Assembly: GCA_009746045.1 (NCBI GenBank) | Contig: RPFO01000213.1 | Location: forward strand, 3,206,266 to 3,270,265 | Reading direction: 5' to 3' | Source: Mesostigma viride | Lineage: Eukaryota; Streptophyta; Mesostigmatophyceae; Mesostigmatales; Mesostigmataceae | Length of the DNA: 64,000 nt | In this document: positions 29,680-40,848 of the stretch, one piece after another | Layout: the number at the start of each line of letters is the position of its first letter | How positions within the stretch are numbered: the first letter of the stretch is position 1 | Notes under the pieces: generated by a model | What the model saw: the letters and a program-made list of their open reading frames with translations, nothing else | What the model was told of the DNA's origin: nothing | Databases searched by the model: none | Program-made: the position numbers and the translations under genes

Positions 29680-31505
29680 GGCCATTGACTCCGCACATCT
29701 TGTGGTTGACGATCATCATGCAAGTCCCCGGCCGCCCCTCCGGTACACCTAGGGCTTCCGACAGTGGATCCTGCTTAATTGTGGCGGAGGTATTCCGGCC
29801 ACAGGTCGCGTCGCTGCTGCTGCTGTCCGAGCGGGGGCCAGGTCATCGTCCAGCGTCCAGGTGGGGTCGTGCAACCTCTTGCGACGAGATCGAAAGGAAG
29901 GCCGCTGCTTGTCCTCAAGGACTTCAGGGGAAGGTGAGCAGGACTGGTAGGGGATCCGCCTTGTCCCATGAGTGCACCAGGGACAGTTTCCCTCCTTGGA
30001 CGCTCTGAACATCGAGGAGCACTGCACGGGCCCGCCCCACCCCAATCACCACCACCTTGACTGAAAACTCTGGATCCACGTACTCCTGCCCTCGAGCAGT
30101 GCGCGCGTGACTCCCCTCCGGCTGCAGATGTCGGCAGCCCTGGGCGGCACGCTGCATGGCTGCCGAGCTCCGGCCCCCGGCCCTCTCTCCACCACCCCCA
30201 CCGCCACCTCCACCACCCTCCTCGCCTCCACCTCCAAAGCCGCGGCCACCACCGCCACCACCAACGCCATCACTGCCCAGCTCCTCGACATCCACCACTG
30301 CATGGCACTGTGGCAGCCTCAAGGACATGCAACGCCATCGCCATCGCCAGTGCCTGCAAAAGTACCGCGGGCCTCACCGCCTGGAGGCGGTGAAGGACAT
30401 TAAGCCGGGCAGGCCAGCCCCGGCCGGCCCCGCCGGCGATCAGCCCCTCAGTCCCACCCAGACCTAAGTAAGTAAGTACTTGCGTGTCATGCGCAAAGGC
30501 ATGCCACGGAGTACTATGCTAATCTCATTAGAAAAATAATTACACAAAAGTTTAAACAAATATCGTCTGCATCATGCATCCCCCAGACCTGGGCCGCCAC
30601 TGCTGCTGAACCGCACTGCCACCACCTCCGCCATTGCCGCCCAGCTCAAGCAGCAGACGCTTCAGACCTCCGCGTGAGGAGGCCGAGCTCGACAAACGCA
30701 GCCGCAACGTCATCGTCAAGCACTTCGACCAGCTGCCATGCAGGTGAGAACTCCGAGTCCCTTGCCAAGGCATTTGAGAACACTCATCGGCTTGCCCCTG
30801 CTGGCCCTCGAATTGGTGAGCCGCTCAAGCTGGAGGTTAACGTACCCGACTTCCCCGCTCGCGGGGGAAGGCGGGACCGCCCCCGCTGCTCCTCACCTTC
30901 GAGAGTACATTAATTAATTAATTAATTAAACTCGTGCTCCCGTTGGGGAGTCACGGAGCACCGAAGTGCTTTTAATCCCTGTGTGTGCACTACAGGAGAA
31001 AGGGCAGAGACCCCCAGTCTCCTTCATGCCAAAGGCATGCCACAGCTGCAATCGGGCGCGGCTAGCTAAAAGGACAGGCTAACGATCCGGCAAACTGTGG
31101 GTGCAATAAGACCCATGCGAGCATATCATAGCAAGGAGCGTGGGCAAGTAATCTGAACATAGCCAGGGCGTAGCATGGCTGTACTAGGACTAGGCTAAGG
31201 CTATGGCTGGTTGTGTACCGTGCGTGGGCGGCACGTGACGAGAGTACATGCATGGCGGACAAGCCGCTGTTTCTCAAGTGTTGCAAGCTTGCAAGCGGCT
31301 CGTGGGGGCCTCGTACACGCTGGACAGTGGACGACGACTTGACCCTGGCACAGCAACCACGGCGACGGGAGCCGCTATATGGGCCGACCTACCTCTATCC
31401 AGCTCCGGCAGATGTCAGCAGGGACGGGGAAGACGGAGCCGGTATACTGGAAGGGGGCGATCATGATCCATGCACGTTGACCACAAGCCCTAGCTGGAAG
31501 GCGAC
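29680..31505. mobile_element. Mosaic of family A and B ORF1 fragments
   Basis: 29740-30110 minus: family A ORF1 end (RRKRLHDPTWTLDDDLAPA). 30110-30460 plus: family B ORF1 middle (Ser/Thr/Pro-rich, then KDI..GRPAPAGPAGD). 30462-30575 minus: CTTA-tailed retroelement end. 30580-30905 plus: family B RRM region (EEAELDKRSRNVIVKHF). 30906-31240 minus: family A tail, hairpin and 3' UTR. 31260-31505 plus: family B ORF1 end (TVDDDLTLAQQPRRR). This is serial insertion and truncation. Confidence 0.65.
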
Positions 31506-31530
31506 TGGCCCCTGCCCCTATTGTCTAATC

Positions 31531-33275
31531 ACCAAGAAAATGTCCTCAAATGAGGACATTTTTAAGCATGGATACCATTTGTAATAACTAACACATGTCA
31601 ACACATCCATGGGTACGGTATGGAACCATGTTCATTTATGATATGTTCAAGAGTTGCAATGCTTAACATCCATGAAATATGCTCATTGTATAATTGTTTA
31701 CGATTTATGAATGTAGGGGGGTCGCTACGCGAGTGACCAAATAGCACTCAAGTCAACAATATGCCAAGAAAGAAGGCATGGCCAGGTCATGGCTGGCCCT
31801 GAAAATGCACCCAGGGTGCCCACAACACGTCTATGTTACACCCTCGCAGTCCTAGACCCTGCAGCCTGCCAGGGTGGGGGGACAAAATGTAACTGGCAAC
31901 CAGGGACCATGGTGCAGGCCATACAGCAGGTGTAAAGCTAGCTCAGTCCAACGAGTGAAATATGAAGCAAATACTCGCCAAGGTTAGGTCCATGATCGTT
32001 GGTAGAGGCTCGGCTGCCACCACGGTGCTAAACCATGATGCTGAACCCTTACGTTATATATGAAACATATACTGCAAAGAGGCACAAGTTGTAACACAAG
32101 CACAATGTAAACATGACAAGCTCAAGTTTCCAAGCCAGTCTTGATCACTTGGACATGAGTTGAAGCATTAGAAACATATGGGCAACATACCAGAAAGCCT
32201 TGAAAAACTTCTCAGCAACAAGGCAGTATATGTGTTGAATCAAACTACCACATCGCAATGAAGCACAGCGACTTCTAGTCGCTGCTGTTTTGATAACGCA
32301 AGGCCGTTTACCTTTTCAGTGACGCAGCGGGAAAAGAAAGTACTGCCCAGCAAACTTCCGTTATTCCCCGGACATAAACGTAATCAAAACCACGAAGTTG
32401 GGCATTGAAAGCAACCGGAATTATCACGTCTGCGAGAGTTATAGGTTACAATCCGCTTAACACGCTTACTTAGAACGATGCGGTTGAGAATGACAGTCGG
32501 AACCTTGCTCTTGACGTGCGCCCAGGCCGCCAGCTGCGCGGGCCAGCTCAAGAAATATATATTAAAGGACGGTGACGCGTGGGAAGCACCCAGCCTTGCG
32601 GCAAAAGAAAAATATGGCTCGCGCTCGCCCTGGTTTTCGCCAGGCGCGACTGCGACATCACGACGAAAAAATAGAGACTCTTTGACGCATGCACCTGCCC
32701 AGGTCCCTCTTCTCCCCATGTCGCCCATAAGCCCAGAAGCGTACCATAACCCATACTCGCGATATCCGCAGCGCCTGGTCGGAAAAAGAAATTGTAAAAC
32801 CGAACTGCGAACTGACCTATCATGCGATCTACGTAGCTCTCAGATTTTCTTCAACAATGCCAAAATCCGTTCATGAACAAAATTTTCGACATATACAAAG
32901 CACCTGCACGTGAAGAATAGCATCTTCGAAATCACTAGATTACGATCTAAAATGCTGTCTTCGTCCGGGGCAAAATAATGCCCTATAACATTCAGGCAAG
33001 CCTCGGAACTGGCACGACCCCATAGCCGCCACTCGACAAAACACTCGATTGCATTGCGATGTTCTTGCTATTGTAGGTACTTTTCGTCGCCTCATATTTT
33101 CCAGGTACGGTCGACCCCTGTCGACCCCAGGGGCTTGGCGCGCTCAGTACCTATCCCAGTTTCGCGCCAAAACCCACCAAGTGACCCTAGGACCAAATTT
33201 GGCGCCAAAACCGCGCCCCTGACCCCCCCCGTCTCAAACGAGGACTATGTCCTCAAATGAGGACATTTGGTTTTT
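31531..33275. mobile_element. Foldback DNA element of about 1.75 kb
   Basis: Both ends carry the hairpin atgtcctcaaatgaggacat (31540-31559 and 33247-33266) next to accaa/ggttt-type inverted bases. It interrupts a family B ORF1 end: LINE sequence stops at about 31525 and resumes at about 33280. Inside, no frame above 135 aa and nothing recognised, including 31563-33240, which otherwise has no gene. A non-autonomous DNA transposon is likely; superfamily unknown. Confidence 0.6.
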
Positions 33276-33279
33276 GGAC

Positions 33280-34060
33280 ACTATGGGCTGGCAACCGGCC
33301 CAGCACCGGCCCCCAGCCTATAGGGGGATAGCGCCCCAGCTAGAGGGGGATATAGCAGTAGTGTAGAATAGTAAGGGCCCTTAGCCGACGTGGCCCACGC
33401 CCATGTGCATATATCAAGGAGAGGTATTTCCTCGTAAATGGTGGTGAGAGCGATCGCAGCCATGGTGCTCACCACTAGACACTCCCGGCCAGTTAGGCTC
33501 GAAACCGGACACGCCCTGATCAAGCATGCTGTTTCCGGCCCCACCGTCTAGGTCATTTAGTCGCTCTACACGTAAGCCAGCCATAATTTCAATGCACAAG
33601 GATACACATTTCCATCACCAATCATCTTCATCATCGTGAACGACTCGAACACGCGGAAAAGATAACGGCAGGCTCGAGCTACCATGGTCCGGATTCTCCC
33701 GATTTCTGGCCTGCGCTGGTTGTCTCCTTGATATCAAGGAGACAACCATGTGCATATATGACAACCATGTGCATATATGCCTATGATGGGACCCACCCCA
33801 GATGAGGAATCAAGCGTAGTTAGTCATGTTTTGCCGGCCCATGCATGCAGAGAGTCACCCTTCTGCTGAGATGCCATGCCCTACCCATTAATTAATTAAT
33901 TTAATTAATTAATACAAGACATATATCTCCGTTAATTAAGTAATTAATGTATCTCCGTTTGGAGCATATCAGTTTAACACACATCCCTGACGAGGGCTAG
34001 GACGGGCCGAACCGACCCCCTGCATATGCTTTGTAATACATTCTGAGCTACAACCTGAAG
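33280..34060 (+). mobile_element. Family B ORF1 end and 3' UTR, split by a MITE-like repeat
   Basis: 33280-33410 continues the LINE B copy broken at 31525 (gggatatagcagtagtgtagaatag). After the MITE-like repeat the UTR resumes at 33768 (atatgcctatgatggg, gctgagatgccatgcc) and ends near 33955-34060 among TTAA tracts. Confidence 0.6.
33411..33747. mobile_element. MITE-like repeat, copy 2, ending in a 30-bp palindrome
   Basis: Same repeat as 14937-15285. The left edge atatcaaggagagg and right edge ttgtctccttgatat are inverted. The last 30 bases, 33718-33747, form a perfect palindrome centred on gatatc. The host sequence ccatgtgcatatat is found before (33399-33412) and twice after (33746 and 33765), which suggests target duplication plus one extra tandem copy. 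Confidence 0.7.
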
Positions 34061-34928
34061 GTGGGGCCGGATGTAAACCACACCTTCTGCAGTCCGCACT
34101 ACTGCCTGTCAACCCTCCTTATAAAGCCAGCGAATGGCAGCAATGAATGCTGGTGGAACGCGGTCCCGGCAGAGCCAGGATGGCCCAAAGAGCCTTCCTG
34201 CAGAGCGGACCGTGTCAATAGCCTTGCAACCTTATTAATTGATAAAATTGAAGACCAGCGTTCTCGCACTATGAAGACCAGCAGTTTCGCACTATGCCAG
34301 GTTACAAATTAAGCGTATAATACTTCGTTGAGACATTCCCCCTTAGTGTGCAAGCCAAAGAAAACTATACTAAGCTACGTGCATTAATTTGTGTTTCAAC
34401 TACTGCAAGTGGCCTCCCTTGGCAAGGGCACATGACTGTCCAACACACCCCTTCATGGATATTGATCATGCTCTAGACTCTAGACCGATGTATCCTGCTA
34501 GTTCACTTGACTCGCATGACCGAATCCCATTATCTTCACCCTCGTGCAATTAATTAATGAATTAGTTGCACGAGGACGGGTTGCATGGGGCCGGTCACCC
34601 TAATAAAACGTGGTCTGCACGACGGAGCGATGAGGGATCGATTAAATGTGTTAGCCGGCGCACGTGCATGCATGCGCTCCGCAGAACCAGCTGCAGTGCG
34701 CATATCAGATACCTTAATTTGATATAACACAGGTACCTTCCGCGAACACCATATATGCTAAGGCTGTCTATAGTAACAAAGCCACAGCTGCCATCCTGGA
34801 AAGCAGGTCACTTCCACCTGGCACGTGCTGACTGTGCTAGTTTTTCCCACTCAAGAATGGACTCCGCACGAGTCCATTCTCACGCGAGGTCCATTATCAC
34901 GCGAGGCAAACAAAATATACACTTAGGC
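34061..34928. other. Intergenic region, FNR 3' side
   Basis: No gene supported. Includes short TTAA tracts and a small palindrome gtgcaattaattaatgaattagttgcac near 34544-34571. The 60 bases right after the FNR stop (lower coordinates) hold no clear poly(A) signal. Confidence 0.5.
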
Positions 34929-36047
34929 TCAGCACACCTCCACGTGCCACTGGCCATTCTTCTTCAACTCCTCCTTGATCACCTCCCAATCCATCCCCCG
35001 TTCTTGGGCGGCCGACACCATGACCTGGGCGAACCCCGGCATCATGCCCTTGAGCCCGCAGAAGTAGATCTGCGCGCCCTGCAGCAGCATTGTGAGCACC
35101 TTATCCCTGTGCTCCGCAATCTTGTCCTGGACAAAGTAGGGCGCCCCCGATGGTCTGCGCTCGTCACGGGAGAGCGCCACGTCGTATCGGAAATTGTTGG
35201 GGTACTTGGAGGCAATCGCCTTCCAGTCCAGGTCATACAGGAGCGCGTCCTTGTTGGCGACACCATGGAAGAGCCACATGATGCCCGCGTACTCGAAATT
35301 GGGCGGGCGGTCAATGAATGCTCGGCGGATGAAGCCCCGGAAGGGGGCGATCCCTGACCCGGTGGCCACCAGGATGATGTCGGTCTTGGGATTCTCAGTC
35401 ATGATCATCATCTTCCCGGTCGGGCCGGTGAGGACGACCTCGTCGCCAGGGCGGATGTCGCACAGGTAATTCGAGCAGACGCCTTTCTTGGAAGGATCCT
35501 TCTGGCCCGTGGCCGGGTCGATGTACTCCACTCGGCGCACGAGGAGAGTGGCGGTCTTGCCGTCGACTTGGTCGCCATAGCGAGACGATGCGATCGAATA
35601 CAATCGAACGTGATTGGGTTTTCCAGGCTTCAAGCGGTTCTCGCCGGGAGGGATTACCCCGAGACTCTGGCCCTCTACGAACGGCATCTGGCCGTTATGG
35701 TCGATCACAATGTTGCAGCATTCACCTGGTGCAGCAGGGCCTACGATGGTCTCGATTGATACGACCTTCCCTATGCATGGATTTTTCTCGGTGAATGTGT
35801 TCATCGGAAGATTCTTCAGATTGTTGTCCTCGAGATTAAGCGGGAGCTTTTTTGATACCTCCAATGCAGCTGTCGCGAGTGACCTAGTACGCTGAGACTT
35901 GAGCGATATATGATGTTTACCTTCTACAGGGGCGCCAAAACACGGCTTTGTAAATTTGCATACCTCGGGGAAGGGTCTCCAACATGATTCTGAAGCGTAC
36001 TCGCGAGCTCCGATTACTGCAGATCGGCACAATGTCGTAGACGCCAT
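34929..36047 (-). CDS. petH: Ferredoxin-NADP+ reductase, plastid type, intronless
   Basis: 372 aa; transfers electrons from reduced ferredoxin to NADP+ at the thylakoid/stroma. Residues 1 to about 70 are a plausible transit peptide rich in Ser, Arg and Ala. FAD domain: FVEGQSLGVIPPGENR, RLYSIASSRYGD, KGVCSNYLCD. NADP domain: VLTGPTGKMM, ATGSGIAPFRGF, WLFHGVANKDALLYD, ALSRDERR, YFCGLKGMMPG, C-terminus QWHVEVC. Oddities: the C-terminal residue is Cys (codon TGC) where the family has a flavin-stacking Tyr, and the Lys-x-Tyr that grips the NADP 2'-phosphate and adenine in plant enzymes appears as Pro-Tyr-Phe in GAPYFVQ. No intron is required, unlike its neighbours, although a 72-bp in-frame segment (35892-35963) has GT...AG edges and could be one in the transit peptide. 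Could be a photosynthetic enzyme or a divergent retrocopy. Confidence 0.92.
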   Translation of the reverse strand: MASTTLCRSAVIGAREYASESCWRPFPEVCKFTKPCFGAPVEGKHHISLKSQRTRSLATAALEVSKKLPLNLEDNNLKNLPMNTFTEKNPCIGKVVSIETIVGPAAPGECCNIVIDHNGQMPFVEGQSLGVIPPGENRLKPGKPNHVRLYSIASSRYGDQVDGKTATLLVRRVEYIDPATGQKDPSKKGVCSNYLCDIRPGDEVVLTGPTGKMMIMTENPKTDIILVATGSGIAPFRGFIRRAFIDRPPNFEYAGIMWLFHGVANKDALLYDLDWKAIASKYPNNFRYDVALSRDERRPSGAPYFVQDKIAEHRDKVLTMLLQGAQIYFCGLKGMMPGFAQVMVSAAQERGMDWEVIKEELKKNGQWHVEVC

Positions 36048-37858
36048 TACCGGCTATGGAGACGTACTGCAGCGACTATTTCCGAGACAGTAGAGTGTGC
36101 TACAGACAGCGTTGGATGCCAAAGATTACAATGAAAACTCGTCTATTCTTTTGCAAGGTGCTTAGATCGTATCTTGCCACAGTTAAGGTCACCAGACATT
36201 TGCAAGCCAGGTCGTGAGGTCGCGACTCGCGAAAGTTGGAGCCTTGCCCGTTGCTGCCTCGGTGAGATTACCTGTTGTGGTACGTGTTGTTTTAGGTCAC
36301 GTGGCGGTTTCGAAACCGTTTTGGTGGGGCCGGTATGGTTAGTTCTGTGGGTGGGGCCACCGTTGCAGAATGTGGCCGGATGACTGCCGGAGGAAGGATG
36401 CGGCCTGGTCCGCCGCGCAGTGCGAGATGCACATCATGCTGGATGCCATCATGAAAGAGCAACCGAGCAACCACAGTCAGCGCGTTGGTCAACGTGTGGA
36501 GACTGGAGAGGCGCGGAGCGTCGAACTCTGCGTGACCCGCCAGGGACCCGCAACAAACAGGTTCAAAACTTCCTTGCGTCCTGTAACACGTGTGCACTAC
36601 AGTACTACTACAGTACTGTACACTAATTGTATTTGGGCTTTTGACAGATCTGAAAAGTTAGGGCCCGAAAAATACAGATGGCTAGGCGTATATGCAGATC
36701 TGTTTTTTTATTCCAGATCTGTACGTAAACTCCGACGTAATGCCCTTACGTCTTCGAGACTCGTCCCAGGCCATGCATGCGGGCGGTGCGGCACAAATAC
36801 CTGCAAATTAGCCAAAATTAGTCAGCCATGGTTTTAAAAGTAAGCTAATGGAATTTTAAGGCATGGTAAAACCAGTCCTGAAAAGCTAGCAGCCCAGTTG
36901 TATCGCGTGTAGACTGTTTGCTTTCTCGACATTTTGTTCGGACGCGAGTGCATTATCACGGGAAGCATTACGATTGGTACGTGAAGCCTCTGCTCTATGA
37001 CGGGAAGGCATCTGGCGTTGCTGCAACTGGAATCAGGCCAGTGCCATGTTCGGCACCGTGCACGCGGAAATAAGGCGCCGTCACGTTAGATAGCACTGCT
37101 GAGGACGAGCTGCGCCTGCCTGCTCATAGTTACCGAGTTTTTCTCGCATCGCACTGCATTATTGCTGGCCAGACTTTGCTGCCTTTATGCCCGACAGATT
37201 GGTTCACGAACCGTTTTAATTTGCTGCGTGCGTGGCTCCTGCCCTTCCATGGCAATGTTTGCAATTTCGCACTTTTTCGTTGTGATTGTTGGCACATACT
37301 ACACAGCCATGCACATGACATACTGCATGAAGGTCGCAAAGTTAGGTATAGTTTCTGCTTGTAAATCCTGACGTTATTGCTTCACACACGCTTCCTTGCA
37401 ATGAAGGCCCTGGCCGAAGCTCGTTGCTTGCCAAAGCCTTCCTGTGTTGAACAGCGGTTCTCAGTGGGCACATGAAAGAGACGTTGCCAGGCATTGTAAG
37501 ATTTCCAACCACACGCTTGTCCTGTAACCATGCAATTCATTCCATTTGCGTTATGAAGCTGGCAGCTTGTGAGCCTGCAACCATTAATTGCAGTTTGGCA
37601 CATGTTACAACAAGTAGGCTCCTTGAATTTAGGCTGCTTTCTCGCTTATTTTTGCTGATGCTACAGGCAACTTTGGACTTTACACGAACTTGAGTCCCAC
37701 CCGCATCCAGCCCCCCCAATCATCCATCCACTCCGTCCCTACCCACCCAATTATACCACCGTCTTCCCGCCCACTCTTGAACTAATCAGCCCAACCCCCC
37801 AGCCCAAGACACAGGCAAATGCCCATGTAGCCACCCATGTGCGCGTGCGAAGAGACAC
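36048..37858. other. Intergenic region upstream of FNR
   Basis: No gene supported. Short frames (for example 36370-36837) lack recognisable domains. Contains one arm of a long inverted repeat at 36628-36756. Bases 37690-37800 are C-rich and CCACCC-like. The FNR promoter should lie in the first few hundred bases, but no motif stands out. Confidence 0.5.
36628..36756 (+). repeat. Inverted repeat arm 1 (about 129 bp)
   Basis: Nearly identical to the reverse complement of 40190-40320: gggcccgaaaaatacagatgg, ctaggcgtatatgcagatct and ccagatctgtacgtaaactc occur in both, with only a few differences. The unit itself holds three cagatctg motifs. Confidence 0.9.
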
Positions 37859-39160
37859 TCAACTAGCTAGGCTGCATATACGTGCCATGGGGGCATAACA
37901 GGTGCATGGGCGCAGGTGCACATGCAGGCCCGCAGGCATGCACACAAGCAGGCAGGCAGGCTGACAGATGGGTGGGCAGTAGGCGGGTGGCAGACATGCA
38001 GGCGGGCAGGCGGGAGGATGGGCAGAACGTTGGGTGGACAGGCGAGTAAGAAGGTCGTTGGGTCCAAGCAACCAGTTTATTGGTGATGGATTAATGTATG
38101 TGGCGCATGTGTGCAAGTCTGCCTGTGTTTGTGTGGGATTGTATGCATGTGCACGTGTGCTCGTGGGTGTGTGCACATTTGTGTGCATGTGTGTTCTGAC
38201 GACGATGTGTGTGTTAGTGTGTGCGCATGTGTTAGCGTGCATGTGCGCACGTGGGTGTGTGCATGTGTGCATGTGTGCATGTGTGCATGTGTGCATGTGT
38301 GCATGTGTGCATGTGTGCATGTGTGCGTGTGTGCGTGTGTGCGTGTGTGCATGTGTGCATGTGTGCGTGTGTGCGTGTGTGCGTGTGTGCATGTGTGCGT
38401 GTGTGCGTGTGTGCGTGTGTGCATGTGTGCGTGTGTGCGTGTGTGCGTGTGTGCGTGTGTGCGTGTGTGCGTGTGTGCGTGTGTGCGTGTGTGCGTGTGT
38501 GCGTGTGTGCGTGTGTGCGTGTGTGCGTGTGTGCGTGTGTGCGTGTGTGCGTGTGTGCGTGTGTGCGTGTGTGCGTGTGTGCGTGTGTGCGTGTGTGCGT
38601 GTGTGCGTGTGTGCGTGTGTGCGTGTGTGCGTGTGTGCGTGTGTGCGTGTGTGCGTGTGTGCGTGTGTGCGTGTGTGCGTGTGTGCGTGTGTGCGTGTGT
38701 GCGTGTGTGCGTGTGTGCGTGTGTGCGTGTGTGCATGTGTGCGTGTGTGCGTGTGTGCGTGTGTGCGTGTGTGCGTGTGTGCGTGTGTGCGTGTGTGCGT
38801 GTGTGCGTGTGTGCGTGTGTGCGTGTGTGCGTGTGTGCGTGTGTGCGTGTGTGCGTGTGTGCGTGTGTGCGTGTGTGCGTGTGTGCGTGTGTGCGTGTGT
38901 GCGTGTGTGCGTGTGTGCGTGTGTGCGTGTGTGCGTGTGTGCGTGTGTGCGTGTGTGCGTGTGTGCGTGTGTGCGTGTGTGCGTGTGTGCATGCGTGCAT
39001 GTGTGCATGTGTGCATGTGTGCATGTGTGTATGTGTGTGCGTGTGTGCATGTGTGTGTGAACATTTGTGTGCATGTGTAGTATGTGGGCGTGTGTGTGTG
39101 AACATTTGTGTGCATGTGCAGTATGTGGGCGTGTGTGTGTGTGTGTGCATGTGTGTGTGC
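37859..39160 (+). repeat. GT/GC alternating minisatellite (8-bp unit)
   Basis: The core from about 38255 to 39000 is gcgtgtgt repeated, with gcatgtgt variants at both edges; flanks are CA/GT-rich. The purine-pyrimidine alternation is almost unbroken for more than 700 bp. Its 8-bp period gives stop-free frames on both strands (Cys/Val and His/Thr/Arg patterns); none is a gene. Confidence 0.95.
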
Positions 39161-40848
39161 TGGGGGGTAGGATGGATAGGGAAAACAAAGAGTGAAAACT
39201 GCAAGGTGTGGGGGAGTTCAATGTTTCACCTCGCGGCAAAAGTCATTGTGCCTGCCGCGTGTATTGACAAGCAGCTGTGGGCACGGTTGCAGCAAGTGAG
39301 TACACGCCAAGGGCCTAGACGGTTCATGCACTAGCACACAGCCAGTGGGACGAAACATCTGCACATATAACTTGGGTTCATCAATTCTGCACATTACCGG
39401 CTTGGGTTCATCAACTGAATTCTGCACCTTACACTTGCACGGCTCATGGTTTCAATCGCTGCTCAATTGACAGAAAATGCACAGGCCATCAACATTCAGA
39501 TATGTTAATCCTGAAAAGTGACCTTCCACACCAGGAGAATGAAGGTCGATGCTGCTTTGACGCATGAGCCTAATCCACGTGCTCTCGGAGGTCTCCACCT
39601 CGGCAGGAGCACCTGCAGGCGTCGTGGCTCGCTTACCTCAAGCAATATGCGCATGCTGAAAGCTACCGGGGTCTATGCAGAGTTACATTATCGGCCCGGA
39701 CAAAGCACATCTTAAACCTTTCTCGGCAACGAAGCTCTGAGCAGCGCTATATTGTCGTGGCCGGACTTCAATGTCGCCATTAAAATGTCAAAAGCTGTTT
39801 GATTCGTCCAAGGAAAATGCGTGCATGGTAGACAGATAATAAGATGCCCGGGCGTATAGACATGACAAGCAACTGCTTAGATGGCGCTCCTCGCGTTTTC
39901 CCTCGACTCAGTTCGTAATGGCGCCTAATCCAATGCAGCAAATGCACATGGGTGTGACCAGAATACAGAGCCTAGTGCACGCGGCAATATTGTTTGGTCT
40001 GTCGCACAATTGCTGTTGTGTTTGCAATTATTCTGCTCGCTCAGATGCAGGATTAACTTCGGCTTGATTTCTTAATTACCCTCGTGTGCAGGTCATACGG
40101 CTGACATTCCTCTAGCTTTCGTACAGTAGCCATGGCTGAATTTTGCTTCCAGGTACTGAACAAGTGAACACGGCCTGCACCTCGACCCCCGAAGACGTAA
40201 AGGCATTACGTCGGAGTTTACGTACAGATCTGGAATAAAAAAACAGATCTGCATATACGCCTAGCCATCTGTATTTTTCGGGCCCTAACTTTACAGATCT
40301 GTCAAAAGCCCATTGTATTTTGTAGGCTTGGCGCAGCGCGCAAACCCGAAGGGCGACTCGATGGCCGCGGCCGGCGCATTGGGGCGACTCGATGGCCGCG
40401 GCCGGCGCATTGCGTGGTGCACACCGGCCACCGGAGGGCGGAGGCACACACCTTGGTGGGGCGAATTAGAAACTTGGCGCCAAAACCATTTTGAGCGCGC
40501 CAAGGAATTTGAGCGCGGCCACATTGGTTCTAGCCAAAAATCACTTGCGTGCTTACTGGCAATGGCGGTTTAGCGTTCCCCCAAGCTCGGATCAAACAGG
40601 AGAAAAGCGTAAACACCGGGCCGTCCCTATCTATTTTACACATGCGGGGTCGGGTTTCCATTTTGCGTTAGGACGCTTTGTTGCTGCAGAGCCTTTCCAG
40701 CATAGTGGGAGCGAACGATGCTGCGACATGGCTGACCAGCAGGATCTGGAATTCCTATTTCGTTTGCGCGTTCAAGATGAGTACGGGGCAGACAAGTGAT
40801 TATATATACCATAAAATTTGGTAAATCATCAGCCTGAATTTGGACAAC
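39161..40848. other. Region upstream of POLA2
   Basis: No separate gene supported. 40190-40320 is arm 2 of the inverted repeat. Two tandem 27-bp copies of gggcgactcgatggccgcg lie near 40351-40403. A 23-codon frame MADQQDLEFLFRLRVQDEYG (stop 40797-40799) ends 49 bp before the POLA2 ATG and may be an upstream ORF. Confidence 0.5.
40190..40320 (-). repeat. Inverted repeat arm 2 (about 130 bp)
   Basis: Reverse complement partner of 36628-36756, 3.4 kb away. The pair brackets the GT/GC minisatellite. Confidence 0.9.

Noticed and set aside
35042-35895. Overlapping frames on both strands of the FNR gene
   Set aside because: Shadows of the FNR coding frame; no independent motifs.
37859-39334. Reading frames of 270-420 codons on both strands (Cys/Val and His/Thr/Arg repeats)
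   Set aside because: Artefacts of the 8-bp GT/GC repeat, open in all frames; no domains or splice context.
40728-40799. POLA2 start at the earlier ATG (MADQQDLEF)
   Set aside because: That frame stops at 40799 and cannot join exon 2; the ATG at 40849 joins in phase and gives a family-like N-terminus. Kept as a possible upstream ORF.
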